A stretch of 64,000 nt of DNA from an uncultured Pelagibacteraceae bacterium (GTDB lineage: Bacteria > Pseudomonadota > Alphaproteobacteria > Pelagibacterales > Pelagibacteraceae): positions 1 to 64,000 of the forward strand of contig CACIYQ010000003.1 of the NCBI GenBank assembly GCA_902590915.1, given 5' to 3'. A program made the translations under genes and the position numbers. The notes under the pieces were generated by a model. It was given only the letters and a program-made list of their open reading frames with translations, was not told where the DNA came from and did not search any database. Below are positions 9,691 through 21,030 of the stretch, in pieces. Every line of letters begins with the position of its first letter. Position 1 is the stretch's first letter.

Positions 9691-9732
9691 CTCTTCCGGT
9701 TACAGGGCTTCCTAGGAAGCCCCTAGCCGAGT
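9691..9732 (+). ncRNA. Candidate structured leader RNA or operator upstream of alaS
   Basis: CGGTTA(CA)GGGCTTC-CTAG-GAAGCCC(C)TAGCCG: two stacked helices (9697-9729) in a GC island 48 nt upstream of alaS. Confidence 0.45.
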
Positions 9733-9776
9733 ATAAATGTATTTTACATAGATTAAAAAAGCTGTATTTTAAAAAT

Positions 9777-12443
9777 ATGGCTGACAAAACCTTAAATGAA
9801 ATAAGAAATACTTTTCTAAAGTATTTTGAAAAGAACGATCATAAGATTGTAGAGTCTAGCAATTTAGTTCCCAATAACGACCCTACATTGATGTTTGCCA
9901 ACTCTGGCATGGTTCAGTTTAAAAATGTATTCACAGGTTTAGAAAAAAGAGATTATCTAAGAGCAACTACTTCTCAAAAATGTGTAAGGGCAGGAGGAAA
10001 ACATAATGACCTTGAAAATGTTGGTTATACACCTCGTCATCACACTTTCTTTGAGATGTTAGGAAACTTTTCTTTTGGAGATTATTTTAAAGAACAAGCA
10101 ATTCACTATGCTTGGGATTTAATTACCAAAGATTTTGGTATTGATAAAGACCGGCTTTATGTAACGGTATTTCACGAAGATGATGAAGCCTTCAATTTTT
10201 GGAAGAAAATAGGGGGTTTTAGTGATGATCGAATAATTAGAATTGCTACATCTGATAATTTTTGGTCAATGGGTGAGACCGGCCCTTGTGGACCGTGTTC
10301 TGAAATATTTTTTGACCATGGAGATCATTTAGTTGGAGGATTACCTGGCTCAAAAGACGAGGACGGGGATCGATTTATTGAGATTTGGAATTTAGTCTTT
10401 ATGCAATATGAGCAAGTTACAAAAGATAAAAGAATTAATCTTCCAAAACCATCAGTTGATACTGGAATGGGATTGGAGAGAATAGCTGCTTTATTGCAAG
10501 GTTCGCATGATAACTATGAAACAGATCATTTTAAAAAAATAATTAGTTCAGCATCTGAAATTATAAAAGTTAAATCAGATAAATCTAATCTTGCAAGTTT
10601 CAGAGTAATTGCTGATCATTTAAGAGCAAGCTCTTTTTTAATTGCAGAAGGTGTTTTACCTTCTAATGAAGGAAGAGGATATGTGCTTAGAAGAATTATG
10701 AGAAGAGGGATGAGACATTCTCACTTATTAGGATCTAAGGAACCAGTTTTTTATAATTTGTTTGATACTCTTAAAAATGAAATGTCAGGAAATTATCCAG
10801 AACTTATAAGAGCTGAATCATTGATTAAAGAAACTTTAAGAATGGAAGAGGAAAAATTTTTAGTTCTACTTGATAGAGGAATTAAAATTTTAAATGATGA
10901 AATTTCTAAAATTGATAAAGTATTACCCGGTGAGGTGGCATTTAAATTATATGATACTTACGGATTTCCATTAGATCTTACTGAAGATATTTTAAGAAAT
11001 AAATCAATGTCCATTGATACAGATAAGTTTAAATCTTTGATGAAAGAAAGCAGAGAGCTTGCTAAAAAAAATTGGAAAGGTTCAGGGGATACTGCTGTTG
11101 AAGATATTTGGTTTGGGATTAAAGATAGATTAGAACCAACAGAATTTTTGGGTTATGAAACAAATCAAGCAGAAGGTGTTGTTTTGTCTTTGTTGAAAGA
11201 CAATAAGGAAGTTCATCAATTGAAAGAAAATGATGAAGGAATGATCATAGTAAACCAAACACCGTTTTATGGAGAGTCTGGAGGTCAAGTAGGGGATACT
11301 GGTGAGATTGTATCAAATGAATTTAAATTTGAGGTGACAGATGTTCAAAAAAAACTTGGGGACTTATTTGTGCATTATGGAAAAGTTATTAGTGGCTCAA
11401 TAAAGTTAAAAGACAGTGTTGAAATGAAGATAAATGTTGAAAGAAGGAATGATACTAGAGCTTATCATTCTGCAACTCATCTTTTACACGAATCTTTGAG
11501 AAGAGTATTAGGTAATCACGTAACCCAAAAAGGTTCTCTTGTAGAGCCTAGTAGACTGAGATTTGATTTTAGCCATATGAAACCTATTCAAAATGATGAA
11601 ATTAATAAAATAGAGAATTTTGTAAATAATATGGTTTCAAAAAAGTCAGATGTAAAAACTAGGTTAATGACACCAGATGAGGCTGTAGAAAACGGAGCTT
11701 TAGCTTTATTTGGTGAAAAATATGGCGACGAAGTGAGAGTGCTTTCTATGGGAGATGAAGATGGAAAGTATTTCTCCACAGAATTATGTGGTGGAACCCA
11801 TGTTAGAAATACTGGGGATATTGGAAAATTTAAAATAGTTAGCCAATCATCCATAGCTGCTGGTGTAAGAAGAATAGAGGCTTTACGAGAGAAACAATTA
11901 GAGAATTATTTGAAAAATAAAGAAAGACTTTCAGCAATATCCTCTGAAAAAGACGATGAAACCATTAAAGATTTAAGTGAACAAATCACCAAGCTTGGAG
12001 GGAAACCTAGCAAAGATCATTCAGATCAAAAAAATTTAATTAAAAATTTAACAAAACAATTAGAAACACTTTCTGTAAATTCAATTTTAAATGACAAATC
12101 AAAAAATATTATTAAAGACCAAGATATTAATGGAATAAAATTAAGACTTCAAAAAGTTGATGATCTTCCTCCTAAAGATTTAAGAAAATTGGTTGATCAA
12201 GGTAAAAAAGATTTATCTAAAGGTATTGTAGTAGTTTTTGCAAGCAAAGATGATAAAGTTGGAATAGCTGTTGGCGTAACAGACAGTTTAACAAATAAAT
12301 ATAATGCTGTTGAATTTGTTAAAATTGGTTCAGAGATCATTGGTGGTCAGGGTGGTGGAGGAAGAAAAGATTTTGCTCAAGCTGGTGGCCAGGATCAGTC
12401 AAAAATTGAAGATGCTTTTGAAAAACTTAAGGCTTTAATTTAA
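9777..12443 (+). CDS. alaS: Alanyl-tRNA synthetase
   Basis: [39 protein letters not shown]; editing-domain HSATHLLH; C-terminal GGGGR. Confidence 0.99.
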   Translation: MADKTLNEIRNTFLKYFEKNDHKIVESSNLVPNNDPTLMFANSGMVQFKNVFTGLEKRDYLRATTSQKCVRAGGKHNDLENVGYTPRHHTFFEMLGNFSFGDYFKEQAIHYAWDLITKDFGIDKDRLYVTVFHEDDEAFNFWKKIGGFSDDRIIRIATSDNFWSMGETGPCGPCSEIFFDHGDHLVGGLPGSKDEDGDRFIEIWNLVFMQYEQVTKDKRINLPKPSVDTGMGLERIAALLQGSHDNYETDHFKKIISSASEIIKVKSDKSNLASFRVIADHLRASSFLIAEGVLPSNEGRGYVLRRIMRRGMRHSHLLGSKEPVFYNLFDTLKNEMSGNYPELIRAESLIKETLRMEEEKFLVLLDRGIKILNDEISKIDKVLPGEVAFKLYDTYGFPLDLTEDILRNKSMSIDTDKFKSLMKESRELAKKNWKGSGDTAVEDIWFGIKDRLEPTEFLGYETNQAEGVVLSLLKDNKEVHQLKENDEGMIIVNQTPFYGESGGQVGDTGEIVSNEFKFEVTDVQKKLGDLFVHYGKVISGSIKLKDSVEMKINVERRNDTRAYHSATHLLHESLRRVLGNHVTQKGSLVEPSRLRFDFSHMKPIQNDEINKIENFVNNMVSKKSDVKTRLMTPDEAVENGALALFGEKYGDEVRVLSMGDEDGKYFSTELCGGTHVRNTGDIGKFKIVSQSSIAAGVRRIEALREKQLENYLKNKERLSAISSEKDDETIKDLSEQITKLGGKPSKDHSDQKNLIKNLTKQLETLSVNSILNDKSKNIIKDQDINGIKLRLQKVDDLPPKDLRKLVDQGKKDLSKGIVVVFASKDDKVGIAVGVTDSLTNKYNAVEFVKIGSEIIGGQGGGGRKDFAQAGGQDQSKIEDAFEKLKALI

Positions 12444-13649
12444 TTTCGCTTTTAGGTTGCCATCAATTTCATCTAAAAATTGATTAGTCGTTAAGTATTT
12501 GCTGGAAGGACCAATTAGTATTGCTAAATCTTTTGTCATAGCTCCGTTTTCAACACACTCTATACAAACTTTTTCAATTGTTTGAGCAAATTTAATTAAC
12601 TCATCGTTACCATCAAGTTTTCCTCGGTGAGCTAATCCTCTAGTCCAAGCAAAGATAGATGCAATAGGATTTGTTGAAGTCTCTTTACCTTGTTGATGCA
12701 TCCTATAATGTCTTGTCACCGTTCCATGAGCAGCTTCTGCTTCCATAACTTTTCCATCTGGTGTTAAAAGAGTACTAGTCATTAAACCCAGTGAACCATA
12801 GCCTTGAGCCATAGTATCAGACTGCACATCACCATCATAATTTTTACAAGCCCAAATATATTTACCACTCCATTTCATCGCACACGCAACCATATCATCA
12901 ATTAATCTATGTTCGTAAGTAAGATTATTTTTTTCAAACTCATCTTTGTATTCTTTCTCAAATATTTCTTGAAAAATATCTTTAAATCTACCATCGTATT
13001 GTTTTAGAATTGTATTTTTTGTAGACATGTAAACTGGCCATTTTTTAATAAGGCCATAACTAAAACAAGATCTTGCAAAATCCTCAATAGATTTATCTAA
13101 GTTATACATAGAAAGTGCTACGCCAGGACCAGTGAAGTTGAAAACCTCATATTTTATTTCATCTTTACCGTCTTCAGATGTCCACTTAACTTCCATTTTT
13201 CCTTTACCAGGAACTTTAAAATCAGTTGCTCTGTACTGATCTCCAAAAGCATGTCTTCCTATAATCACTGGATCTGTCCAAGAAGGAACAAGTTTTGGTA
13301 TATTTTTACATATTATTGGTTCTCTAAAAACTGTGCCACCAATAATATTTCTTATGGTTCCATTAGGAGATCGCCACATTTTTTTTAAATCAAACTCCTC
13401 AACTCTAGCTTCATCTGGTGTAATAGTTGCACACTTAATTCCAACACCAATTTTTTTTATAGCATTAGCAGAGTCTATAGTTATTTGATCATCTGTATTG
13501 TCTCTACTTTTCATGCCTAAATCGTAGTATTCAATGCCTAAGTCGATATAAGGTAAAATGAGTTTTTTTTTAATAAACTCCCATATAATCCGAGTCATTT
13601 CGTCACCATCTAGCTCAACAACTGGATTATTAACCTTGATTTTACTCAT
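12435..13649 (-). CDS. icd: Isocitrate dehydrogenase (NADP+), eukaryote-like dimeric type
   Basis: [59 protein letters not shown]; start trimmed from 13697 to MSKIKV. Confidence 0.97.
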   Translation of the reverse strand: MSKIKVNNPVVELDGDEMTRIIWEFIKKKLILPYIDLGIEYYDLGMKSRDNTDDQITIDSANAIKKIGVGIKCATITPDEARVEEFDLKKMWRSPNGTIRNIIGGTVFREPIICKNIPKLVPSWTDPVIIGRHAFGDQYRATDFKVPGKGKMEVKWTSEDGKDEIKYEVFNFTGPGVALSMYNLDKSIEDFARSCFSYGLIKKWPVYMSTKNTILKQYDGRFKDIFQEIFEKEYKDEFEKNNLTYEHRLIDDMVACAMKWSGKYIWACKNYDGDVQSDTMAQGYGSLGLMTSTLLTPDGKVMEAEAAHGTVTRHYRMHQQGKETSTNPIASIFAWTRGLAHRGKLDGNDELIKFAQTIEKVCIECVENGAMTKDLAILIGPSSKYLTTNQFLDEIDGNLKAKLN

Positions 13650-13727
13650 TAAAATATTTTTTTCGTTATTAATTGAATTTGCATGGTTTATATACATATT
13701 AATCCAAAATTAGCAATTAGTAGAATT

Positions 13728-14375
13728 ATGTTTAGCAAGATATTTCCAAAGATCCATACGGAGGGATATAAGTTTTTAGTTATAGCAGCTTTCATAACTA
13801 TAATTTTATTCATAGTAAATAATTTCCTAGGTCTGATTGGATTGATATTAACAATTTGGGTTTATTATTTTTTTAGAGACCCCGAAAGAGTAATTATAGG
13901 AAATGATGATTATCTTGTAAGCCCAGCCGATGGAGAGATAATAAAAGTTGAGGAAGTTGACGGCCCAAAGGAAGTTGGTCTTGAAAATAAAACATTTAAA
14001 AAGATTAGCATTTTTATGAATGTTTTTGATTGTCACGTAAACAGAACACCATGCTCTGGTAAAATTGAGGAAATTTTATATAAACCAGGAAAATTTTTAA
14101 ACGCTTCTTTAGATAAAGCGAGCGAAGATAATGAGAGAAATTATTATAAAATAACAGATAAACATGGCAATGACATTGTTGTAGTTCAAATTGCAGGTCT
14201 TGTGGCAAGGAGAATTGTGTGTGAAACAGATAAGGATCAAGAACTTCATCAAGGTGATAGAATTGGAATGATAAGATTTGGAAGTAGAGCAGATGTTTAC
14301 TACGAGAATTATGAGCCATTGGTTAAAGTTGGTCAAACAGCTATTTCTGGAGAAACTTTATTAGCTAAGAAATAA
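13728..14375 (+). CDS. psd: Phosphatidylserine decarboxylase proenzyme
   Basis: YFFRDPERV; SPADGEI; MNVFDCHVNRTPCSGKI; IRFGSRADVY pyruvoyl cleavage site; start trimmed to MFSKIF. Confidence 0.95.
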   Translation: MFSKIFPKIHTEGYKFLVIAAFITIILFIVNNFLGLIGLILTIWVYYFFRDPERVIIGNDDYLVSPADGEIIKVEEVDGPKEVGLENKTFKKISIFMNVFDCHVNRTPCSGKIEEILYKPGKFLNASLDKASEDNERNYYKITDKHGNDIVVVQIAGLVARRIVCETDKDQELHQGDRIGMIRFGSRADVYYENYEPLVKVGQTAISGETLLAKK

Positions 14376-14377
14376 TT

Positions 14378-15184
14378 ATGCAACAACCTAAAAACAATTT
14401 TAAAATTGTTCCAAGCAAAAAAAATGCAAGAGTAATTTTACCCAATATGCTTACTCTAATAGGTGTATGTATTGGTTTGACATCAATTAGATTTGCTTTA
14501 GATGGAAGTTTTGAATTTGCAATTATTGCTATAATTTTAGCTGCTATTATTGATGGTTTAGATGGAAGAATTGCAAGATTAATAAAAGGAACATCTAAAG
14601 TTGGAAAAGAATTAGACTCACTAACTGATATGATTAGTTTTGGAGTGGCTCCAGCATTTATAATGTATTTTTGGAGTTTGAATACTCTTGGAAGATTTGG
14701 TTGGTTAATTTGTCTAATTTATGTGATTTGTGTGGCCTTAAGACTTGCTAGATTTAATGTTAACTCAGGTCAAGAACCTTCATGGAGAGATAATTTTTTT
14801 GAGGGGGTTCCCTCACCAGCAGGTGGAATTTTGGTTTTAACGCCTTTGATAATTAGTCTATCTAATTTTAACCTTTTTGAAATAAATTATAATGTAATTG
14901 TCCCAATTTTTTTCATCACTACTTCGTTACTTCTTATAAGTAAAGTTCCAAGCTATTCATTTAAAAAGATTGTTATTCAAAGAAAAACAACAATTTTTTT
15001 ACTATTTGGAATAGTTCTATTCTTTGGTTTTCTATTAATTTATCCGTTTGATATTATAGCATTAAGTTCAATGATTTATTTAACTTTGCTTCCTTTGAGC
15101 TATATCCATTATCAAAAACTGAAAAAGAAGAATGATGATCAAAAGTTTATAGACGAGGATGATGATCTTGAAGATATATTGTAA
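14378..15184 (+). CDS. pssA: CDP-diacylglycerol--serine O-phosphatidyltransferase
   Basis: CDP-alcohol phosphatidyltransferase motif DGLDGRIARLIKGTSKVGKELDSLTDMISFG. Confidence 0.95.
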   Translation: MQQPKNNFKIVPSKKNARVILPNMLTLIGVCIGLTSIRFALDGSFEFAIIAIILAAIIDGLDGRIARLIKGTSKVGKELDSLTDMISFGVAPAFIMYFWSLNTLGRFGWLICLIYVICVALRLARFNVNSGQEPSWRDNFFEGVPSPAGGILVLTPLIISLSNFNLFEINYNVIVPIFFITTSLLLISKVPSYSFKKIVIQRKTTIFLLFGIVLFFGFLLIYPFDIIALSSMIYLTLLPLSYIHYQKLKKKNDDQKFIDEDDDLEDIL

Positions 15185-16095
15185 TGAAAAAAAATGTCAT
15201 TGTCTCCCTAGCAGACACTAATTATTATCCTTTATTAGATGAGTTGATTAATTCAATAAAAAGGTTTGAAAATAGCCATGAAATCGCAATTTGTATTTTA
15301 GATGCAGGCTTAACTGATGAACAAAAGAAAAATTTGTTATCAAAAGTGGATGAAATAAAACAAGCAGAATGGGACATCCAAGTTCCTGACAGCAAAATAA
15401 AAGGGCGTGAATGGTTAAAAAGTCAAGTTTCTAGAGCATTCCTCCCAAAATATTTCCCAAACTACAATAAATATCTTTGGATAGATTGTGATGCTTGGGT
15501 AAATGATTGGAAGGCTGTTGAACTTTATTTTAAAGCGTGTGATGACAGTAAGCTCGGTATTACTCAAACTATAGGACCTGGGTATAAAATAACTTCCAAA
15601 GTAAATTGGATTTTTGGTAAGCTTGCACTTGTTAAATCGCAAAATTTTAAGCACGCTGTTAAATCTAAAATTAGCTATGATAAAGCAAGGAAGTTAGCAT
15701 TTGCTCCACATATTAATATTGGAGTTTTTTCTTTGGAAAAAGAGTCTTCAATTTGGAAAGTCTGGCAAGGAAATTTAATACAGACTTTAAAGTCAGGAGA
15801 AATTTTTGGATCTGAACAACTAGCAATGAATATGTCTGTTTATATAGATAATGTTATTACTGAATTCTTGCCATTAAACTGTAATTGGATAACGAGCAAC
15901 CTTTTACCAAAGTTCGATGAAGAGAATAATACTTTTGTAGAACCATATTTGCCAAATAGTAGAATAGGTATCATGCACCTTGCGGCTGGAATTTGGAAAG
16001 ATAATAAAGATATGAGATTGAACAAAGAAATTGAAATAGATATTCAAACTATTCAAGGAAAAAGTGTTAATAAAAGTTTAAGATTTAATAATTAA
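15184..16095 (+). CDS. Glycosyltransferase (GT8-like) family protein
   Basis: ADTNYYPLLDELINSI; KYLWIDCDAWVND. Confidence 0.6.
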   Translation: MKKNVIVSLADTNYYPLLDELINSIKRFENSHEIAICILDAGLTDEQKKNLLSKVDEIKQAEWDIQVPDSKIKGREWLKSQVSRAFLPKYFPNYNKYLWIDCDAWVNDWKAVELYFKACDDSKLGITQTIGPGYKITSKVNWIFGKLALVKSQNFKHAVKSKISYDKARKLAFAPHINIGVFSLEKESSIWKVWQGNLIQTLKSGEIFGSEQLAMNMSVYIDNVITEFLPLNCNWITSNLLPKFDEENNTFVEPYLPNSRIGIMHLAAGIWKDNKDMRLNKEIEIDIQTIQGKSVNKSLRFNN

Positions 16096-16707
16096 TTGAA
16101 AAAAAATAAAACTTCAAAAAATTGGGTTAATAAACAAAGAAGAGATATTTATGTTAGACAATCTAAAGTTGATGGATACAGGGCTAGATCAGCATATAAA
16201 TTAATAGAGATTAATGAGAAATTTAAAATATTTAAAGGTGGTTTGTGCGTTGTGGATATTGGGGCAGCACCAGGTAGCTGGTCTCAATATGCTTCAAAGC
16301 TAATAAAAAATGGAAAATTGATCTCAATAGACTTAAAAAAAATGGAGACAATTGGAACTAGTATTCAAATTCAGGGTGATTTTACAAAGAATAAAATCCA
16401 AGATGAAATTAAAAAAAATCTTAATAACAAAGCTGATGTGGTAATGTCTGATATGGCTGTAAATACCACAGGTATTAAAAATATTGATTCAATTCAAACA
16501 GGAGAGCTGTGTAAAGAAGCAATGATATTTGCAAAAGATATCATTAAAAATGATGGTTTCTTCATCTCAAAAATATTTATGGGAGGAACATTTAATGAAA
16601 TAATTACTGAAGGTAAAAAAAATTTTAAAGAAGTTAAGGTTTTTAAACCAAAATCAAGTCGCAAAGATTCCAAAGAGAGCTTTATAATTTGTAGAAAAAT
16701 TAGATAG
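16096..16707 (+). CDS. rlmE: 23S rRNA 2'-O-ribose methyltransferase RlmE (FtsJ/RrmJ)
   Basis: RSAYKLIEINEKF; VVDIGAAPGSWSQYA; ADVVMSDMAVNTTG; TTG start. Confidence 0.93.
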   Translation: MKKNKTSKNWVNKQRRDIYVRQSKVDGYRARSAYKLIEINEKFKIFKGGLCVVDIGAAPGSWSQYASKLIKNGKLISIDLKKMETIGTSIQIQGDFTKNKIQDEIKKNLNNKADVVMSDMAVNTTGIKNIDSIQTGELCKEAMIFAKDIIKNDGFFISKIFMGGTFNEIITEGKKNFKEVKVFKPKSSRKDSKESFIICRKIR

Positions 16708-16744
16708 AGACTTTTAATTTAAAAGGAATCGTATATAAAAGATT

Positions 16745-17821
16745 ATGGTTCCTATAAAAGAAGCACTTACCTTTGATGACGTTACTCTAGCGCCAAATTA
16801 TTCAACAATAATGCCTTCTGAGGTTGATACAAGTGTATTATTAACAAATCATCTAAAGCTAAAAGTTCCACTTTTGTCGTCAGCAATGGATACCGTTACT
16901 GAGAGTAAAATGGCTATAGCATTAGCAAAAGCAGGTGGTATTGGAGTAATCCATCGTAATCTAAATATCAACCAACAAGTTTTAGAGATTAGAAAAGTAA
17001 AAAAACTTTCTTTAAAAGTTGGAGCAGCAATAGGAGCGTCTGAAAAAGAGTTTGTTAGAGCTAAACAAATCATTAAAGAGGGTGTAGATCTAATTGTAGT
17101 AGACACTGCCCATGGTCATACCAAAAAAGTTGGTGAAATAATTAAATATGTAAAAAAAATTAAAAAAAATAAGATAGCTTTATGTGCTGGTAATATTGCA
17201 ACCCCACAGGCTGCAAAATTTTTAATCAAATTAGGAGTTGACATTATTAAAGTTGGAATTGGACCTGGATCTATTTGCACAACAAGATTGGTGGCTGGAA
17301 TTGGAGTTCCACAATTAAGTGCAATTTTATCAGTAAGAAATGGAATTAAAAATAAAAAAGTAAAAATAATTTCAGACGGAGGAATTAAATATTCTGGTGA
17401 TTTAGCAAAGGCATTTGCTGCAGGTGCAGACGCAGTAATGATAGGATCTTTGTTTGCTGGAACAAACGAAACTCCAGGAAAGTTAATTAAAAAAAATGGC
17501 AAATTATATAAAAGTTTTCGCGGCATGGGATCGGTTGGAGCTATGAATAAAGGTTCAGCAGATAGATATTTCCAAAAAAAACAAAAAGATGTGTCCAAAT
17601 ATGTAGCAGAGGGTGTTGAAGGATATGTTAAATACAAAGGAGATGTAGGTAGTATAATTTATAAATTAGTTGGAGGCTTAAGATCATCTATGGGATATCT
17701 AGGTTCAAAAAATATCACAAGACTTAGAGTCAAACCTAATTTTGTTAAAATCACAAAAGCTGGTTTTTATGAAAGTATGGTTCACAATGTCGATGTGGTA
17801 AAAAATGATAGTAAATATTAA
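16745..17821 (+). CDS. guaB: IMP dehydrogenase lacking CBS (Bateman) domains
   Basis: ALTFDDVTLAPNYS; GPGSICTTRLVAGIGVPQ catalytic loop; YRGMGS-type segment; 358 aa with QVLEIRKVKKLSLKVGAAIGAS joining the two barrel halves directly. Confidence 0.96.
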   Translation: MVPIKEALTFDDVTLAPNYSTIMPSEVDTSVLLTNHLKLKVPLLSSAMDTVTESKMAIALAKAGGIGVIHRNLNINQQVLEIRKVKKLSLKVGAAIGASEKEFVRAKQIIKEGVDLIVVDTAHGHTKKVGEIIKYVKKIKKNKIALCAGNIATPQAAKFLIKLGVDIIKVGIGPGSICTTRLVAGIGVPQLSAILSVRNGIKNKKVKIISDGGIKYSGDLAKAFAAGADAVMIGSLFAGTNETPGKLIKKNGKLYKSFRGMGSVGAMNKGSADRYFQKKQKDVSKYVAEGVEGYVKYKGDVGSIIYKLVGGLRSSMGYLGSKNITRLRVKPNFVKITKAGFYESMVHNVDVVKNDSKY

Positions 17822-18258
17822 TGTTTAGAATTCTCAAAATAACTATAGTTTCAATTACACTTTTATTTGTGAAATCATTATCTTTTAGTAACGATAATTT
17901 TTTCAATGAAGCATTAAAATTTTATGAAAACGAAAAGTATGATGATGCAAGATTTTTGTTTGAAAGAAATATAGTTTATAACCCTAAAGATGCGACCTCA
18001 TATCTATATTTAGCTAAAATATATAATCATGAGAAAAATCAGAGAAAAGAGGAACATAACTTAGAAACAGCATTATTAATCGAACCAGATAATGAAGAGG
18101 CTATATTAATGATGATGAAAATATCTGTTGAAAAATCTAACTATGACAAGGTTAAAAATCTTTCAAAAATATTCTCAAAAGTTTGTAAGAAATTGTGCGA
18201 TGAAAATAAAAATATAGAAGAGTCATTAAAAAATATAGATCCCAAAAATGAGTCTTGA
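17821..18258 (+). CDS. Exported TPR-repeat protein
   Basis: Signal peptide; [38 protein letters not shown] repeat. Confidence 0.65.
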   Translation: MFRILKITIVSITLLFVKSLSFSNDNFFNEALKFYENEKYDDARFLFERNIVYNPKDATSYLYLAKIYNHEKNQRKEEHNLETALLIEPDNEEAILMMMKISVEKSNYDKVKNLSKIFSKVCKKLCDENKNIEESLKNIDPKNES

Positions 18259-19810
18259 CCAAAATCTAGATAAAATCTTGATTGTAGATTTTGGTTCTCA
18301 ATTTACGCAGTTAATAGCTCGTAGAATAAGAGAGCTAGGTGTTTATTCAGAAATTGTAAGTCACAAAAAAATTAGGATTAGGAATATCAATAAAAGTGTG
18401 AGAGGAATAATTTTATCTGGAGGTCCGTTAAATGTATACCAAATTAACAAATATTCGTTTAATAAGAAAATATTAGATCTTAATCTTCCAATTTTGGGAA
18501 TTTGTTTTGGTCATCAAATACTTTCTAAATTAAATGGTGGCAAAGTTAAACAATCAAAACATAGAGAATTTGGTTTGGCTAACATTTATAAAAAGCATGA
18601 AAGTCTTTTAACGAAAAATTTTTTTGGGGTTAAAAAAATAAAAAAAGTCTGGATGAGTCACGCAGATCAAGTATCTAAGCTACCTCTAAATTTTAAGGTT
18701 GTTGCATCTAGCACAAATTCTAAATTTGCAATCGTTGAAAATAAAACCAAAAATTTTTTTGGCATCCAGTTTCATCCTGAAGTAACTCATACTGAAAATG
18801 GAAAAAAATTGATAAGTAATTTCATTTTTTTAATATGTAAAATAAGAAGAAATTGGTCTTCTAAAGATCAAAAGTTAAAATTAATTAAAGAAGTACAATC
18901 GCAAGTTGGAACTAACAAGGTCATTTGTGCATTATCAGGAGGCGTGGATAGTAGTGTAGTTACTCAATTATTAAATAAAGCAATAGGGAAAAAATTATAT
19001 TGTATTTTTGTTAATACGGGACTGCTTAGAAAAAATGAGGAAATACAAGTTATTAAGACTTTTAAGAAACGATTAAAAATTAATTTAATTTATGTAAATG
19101 CAGAGAAAGAATTTTTATCAAAATTAAAAAATGTTTCTGAACCAGAAAAAAAAAGAAAAATAATTGGAAATCTATTTATTAAAATATTTGAACGTTATGC
19201 AAAAAAAATCAAGAATGTAAGTTTTTTGGCACAAGGAACGCTTTATCCTGATTTGATTGAAAGTAAATCAGTTACTGGTAGTCAAACCTCAAAAATTAAA
19301 TCACATCATAATGTTGGTGGTTTACCAAAAAAAATGAACTTAAAACTTGTTGAGCCATTAAAGTTTTTATTTAAAGATGAAGTTAGAAAATTAGGTTTAG
19401 AATTAAAATTAAGCAAAGAGATTATATCAAGGCACCCTTTTCCAGGCCCTGGTCTGGCAATTAGAATGCCTGGAATTATTACTAATGAGAAAATAAAAAT
19501 TTTAAAAGAGGCTGATTATTATTTTATACAAGCATTAAAAGATCATGGTTTATATCACAAAATTTGGCAAGCATATGCTGCTCTTTTACCTGTCAAAACC
19601 GTAGGTGTGATGGGTGATAATAGAACTTATGAATACCTCTGCCTCTTAAGAGCAATTACCTCTGAAGATGGTATGACAGCTGATTTCTTTGAATTTAAAA
19701 AATCTTTCTTGCAAACTATTTCTAATAAAATAGTTAATAGCATAAGAGGCATAAATAGAGTTGTTTATGACGTTACCTCAAAACCCCCAAGTACTATTGA
19801 ATTAGAGTAG
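18248..19810 (+). CDS. guaA: GMP synthase (glutamine-hydrolysing)
   Basis: [62 protein letters not shown]. Confidence 0.98.
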   Translation: MSLDQNLDKILIVDFGSQFTQLIARRIRELGVYSEIVSHKKIRIRNINKSVRGIILSGGPLNVYQINKYSFNKKILDLNLPILGICFGHQILSKLNGGKVKQSKHREFGLANIYKKHESLLTKNFFGVKKIKKVWMSHADQVSKLPLNFKVVASSTNSKFAIVENKTKNFFGIQFHPEVTHTENGKKLISNFIFLICKIRRNWSSKDQKLKLIKEVQSQVGTNKVICALSGGVDSSVVTQLLNKAIGKKLYCIFVNTGLLRKNEEIQVIKTFKKRLKINLIYVNAEKEFLSKLKNVSEPEKKRKIIGNLFIKIFERYAKKIKNVSFLAQGTLYPDLIESKSVTGSQTSKIKSHHNVGGLPKKMNLKLVEPLKFLFKDEVRKLGLELKLSKEIISRHPFPGPGLAIRMPGIITNEKIKILKEADYYFIQALKDHGLYHKIWQAYAALLPVKTVGVMGDNRTYEYLCLLRAITSEDGMTADFFEFKKSFLQTISNKIVNSIRGINRVVYDVTSKPPSTIELE

Positions 19811-19832
19811 TTTTGAACTATAAAGTAGACAT

Positions 19833-20252
19833 ATGAAATATTTACACACAATGATTAGAATTAAGAATGTGGAGGAGTCTTTAAAATTTTTCTGTGAAGG
19901 TCTTGGGCTTAAGGAAACAAGAAGAATGGAAGATGAAAAGGGGAGATATACACTTATTTTTCTTGCTGCACCAAATGACGATAAAGCAGAAATTGAATTA
20001 ACTTATAATTGGGATGGAGACGAACTGGGAGAGGGTTCAAGAAATTTTGGTCATCTCGCTTATCGTGTAGATAACATTTATGAAACTTGCAAAAGATTAA
20101 TGGATATGGGTTATACTATCAATAGACCTCCAAGGGATGGTCATATGGCATTTGTCAGGTCACCTGATAAAATTTCTATTGAAATCCTCCAGGAAGGAAA
20201 CCTAGAGCCTAAAGAACCTTGGGTTTCTATGGAGAATTCTGGCTCTTGGTAA
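19833..20252 (+). CDS. gloA: Lactoylglutathione lyase (glyoxalase I)
   Basis: MIRIKNVEESLKFFCEGLGLKETRR; HLAYRVDNIY; FVRSPDKISIEI. Confidence 0.9.
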   Translation: MKYLHTMIRIKNVEESLKFFCEGLGLKETRRMEDEKGRYTLIFLAAPNDDKAEIELTYNWDGDELGEGSRNFGHLAYRVDNIYETCKRLMDMGYTINRPPRDGHMAFVRSPDKISIEILQEGNLEPKEPWVSMENSGSW

Positions 20253-20256
20253 GCCA

Positions 20257-21030
20257 ATGCATAAAAAAATATTATCTATAATTAAAAAAAAAAACAAATC
20301 CAAAATAGTAAGTTTATCTGCTTATTCTAAAAATGTTGTAGAAATTTTAGATAACCACTGTGATATAGTCCTTGTTGGTGACTCGCTTGGATCTGTTTTA
20401 TATAATTACAAATCAACACGAGAAGTTTCATTAGATACTATGATAGAACATTCTAAAAGTGTGAGATTGGGTATTAAAAAAAGTTTAATGGTTGTTGATA
20501 TGCCTTATAACACTTATCGAAATTCCAAAGAGGCGCTTAAGAATGCAAAAAAAGTAATATTAAAAACTAAATGTGATGCAGTAAAATTAGAGGGTGGAAA
20601 AAAAATTTCTGCAATTATTAAAACATTAGTAAAAAATAATATTCCTGTTATGGGTCATTTGGGACTTCTTCCTCAGTCAGCTAAGAATTTTAAGTTTAAA
20701 GGTAAAAAAAATTATGAAAGAGAAAAAATTTTAAAAGAAGCAAAATTACTTGAAACCGCTGGGGTTTTTTCAATGGTACTAGAATGCATAGAAAGCTCAC
20801 TAGCAAAAACCATCACAAAAAATATAAAAATCCCAACAATTGGCATAGGAGCATCAAATAATTGTGATGGGCAAATTTTAGTTTTGGATGACCTTATTGG
20901 GTTAAATCCTATTAATGTAAGATTTGTTAAAAAATACGCAAACATTAGAAAAGATATTTCCAAAGCTGTTCTAAATTATGCTAGAGAAGTGAAAAGTAAG
21001 AAATTTCCACTAAAAAAACACTCTTACTAA
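20257..21030 (+). CDS. panB: 3-methyl-2-oxobutanoate hydroxymethyltransferase
   Basis: CDIVLVGDSLGSV; VVDMPYNTY; AVKLEGG; VMGHLGLLPQS; IPTIGIGASNNCDGQILVLDDLIGL. Confidence 0.92.
   Translation: MHKKILSIIKKKNKSKIVSLSAYSKNVVEILDNHCDIVLVGDSLGSVLYNYKSTREVSLDTMIEHSKSVRLGIKKSLMVVDMPYNTYRNSKEALKNAKKVILKTKCDAVKLEGGKKISAIIKTLVKNNIPVMGHLGLLPQSAKNFKFKGKKNYEREKILKEAKLLETAGVFSMVLECIESSLAKTITKNIKIPTIGIGASNNCDGQILVLDDLIGLNPINVRFVKKYANIRKDISKAVLNYAREVKSKKFPLKKHSY

Noticed and set aside
11588-11854. Antisense ORF in alaS
   Set aside because: Lies opposite the conserved alaS editing/C-terminal region; no recognisable domain
13848-14336. Antisense ORFs within psd (13848-14036, 14014-14319, 14109-14336)
   Set aside because: Overlap each other and a convincing psd gene; low-complexity translations without family motifs
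16849-17637. Two antisense ORFs within guaB
   Set aside because: Mirror of a strongly conserved gene; no independent start or RBS context; translation is Ser/Pro/Ile-rich shadow
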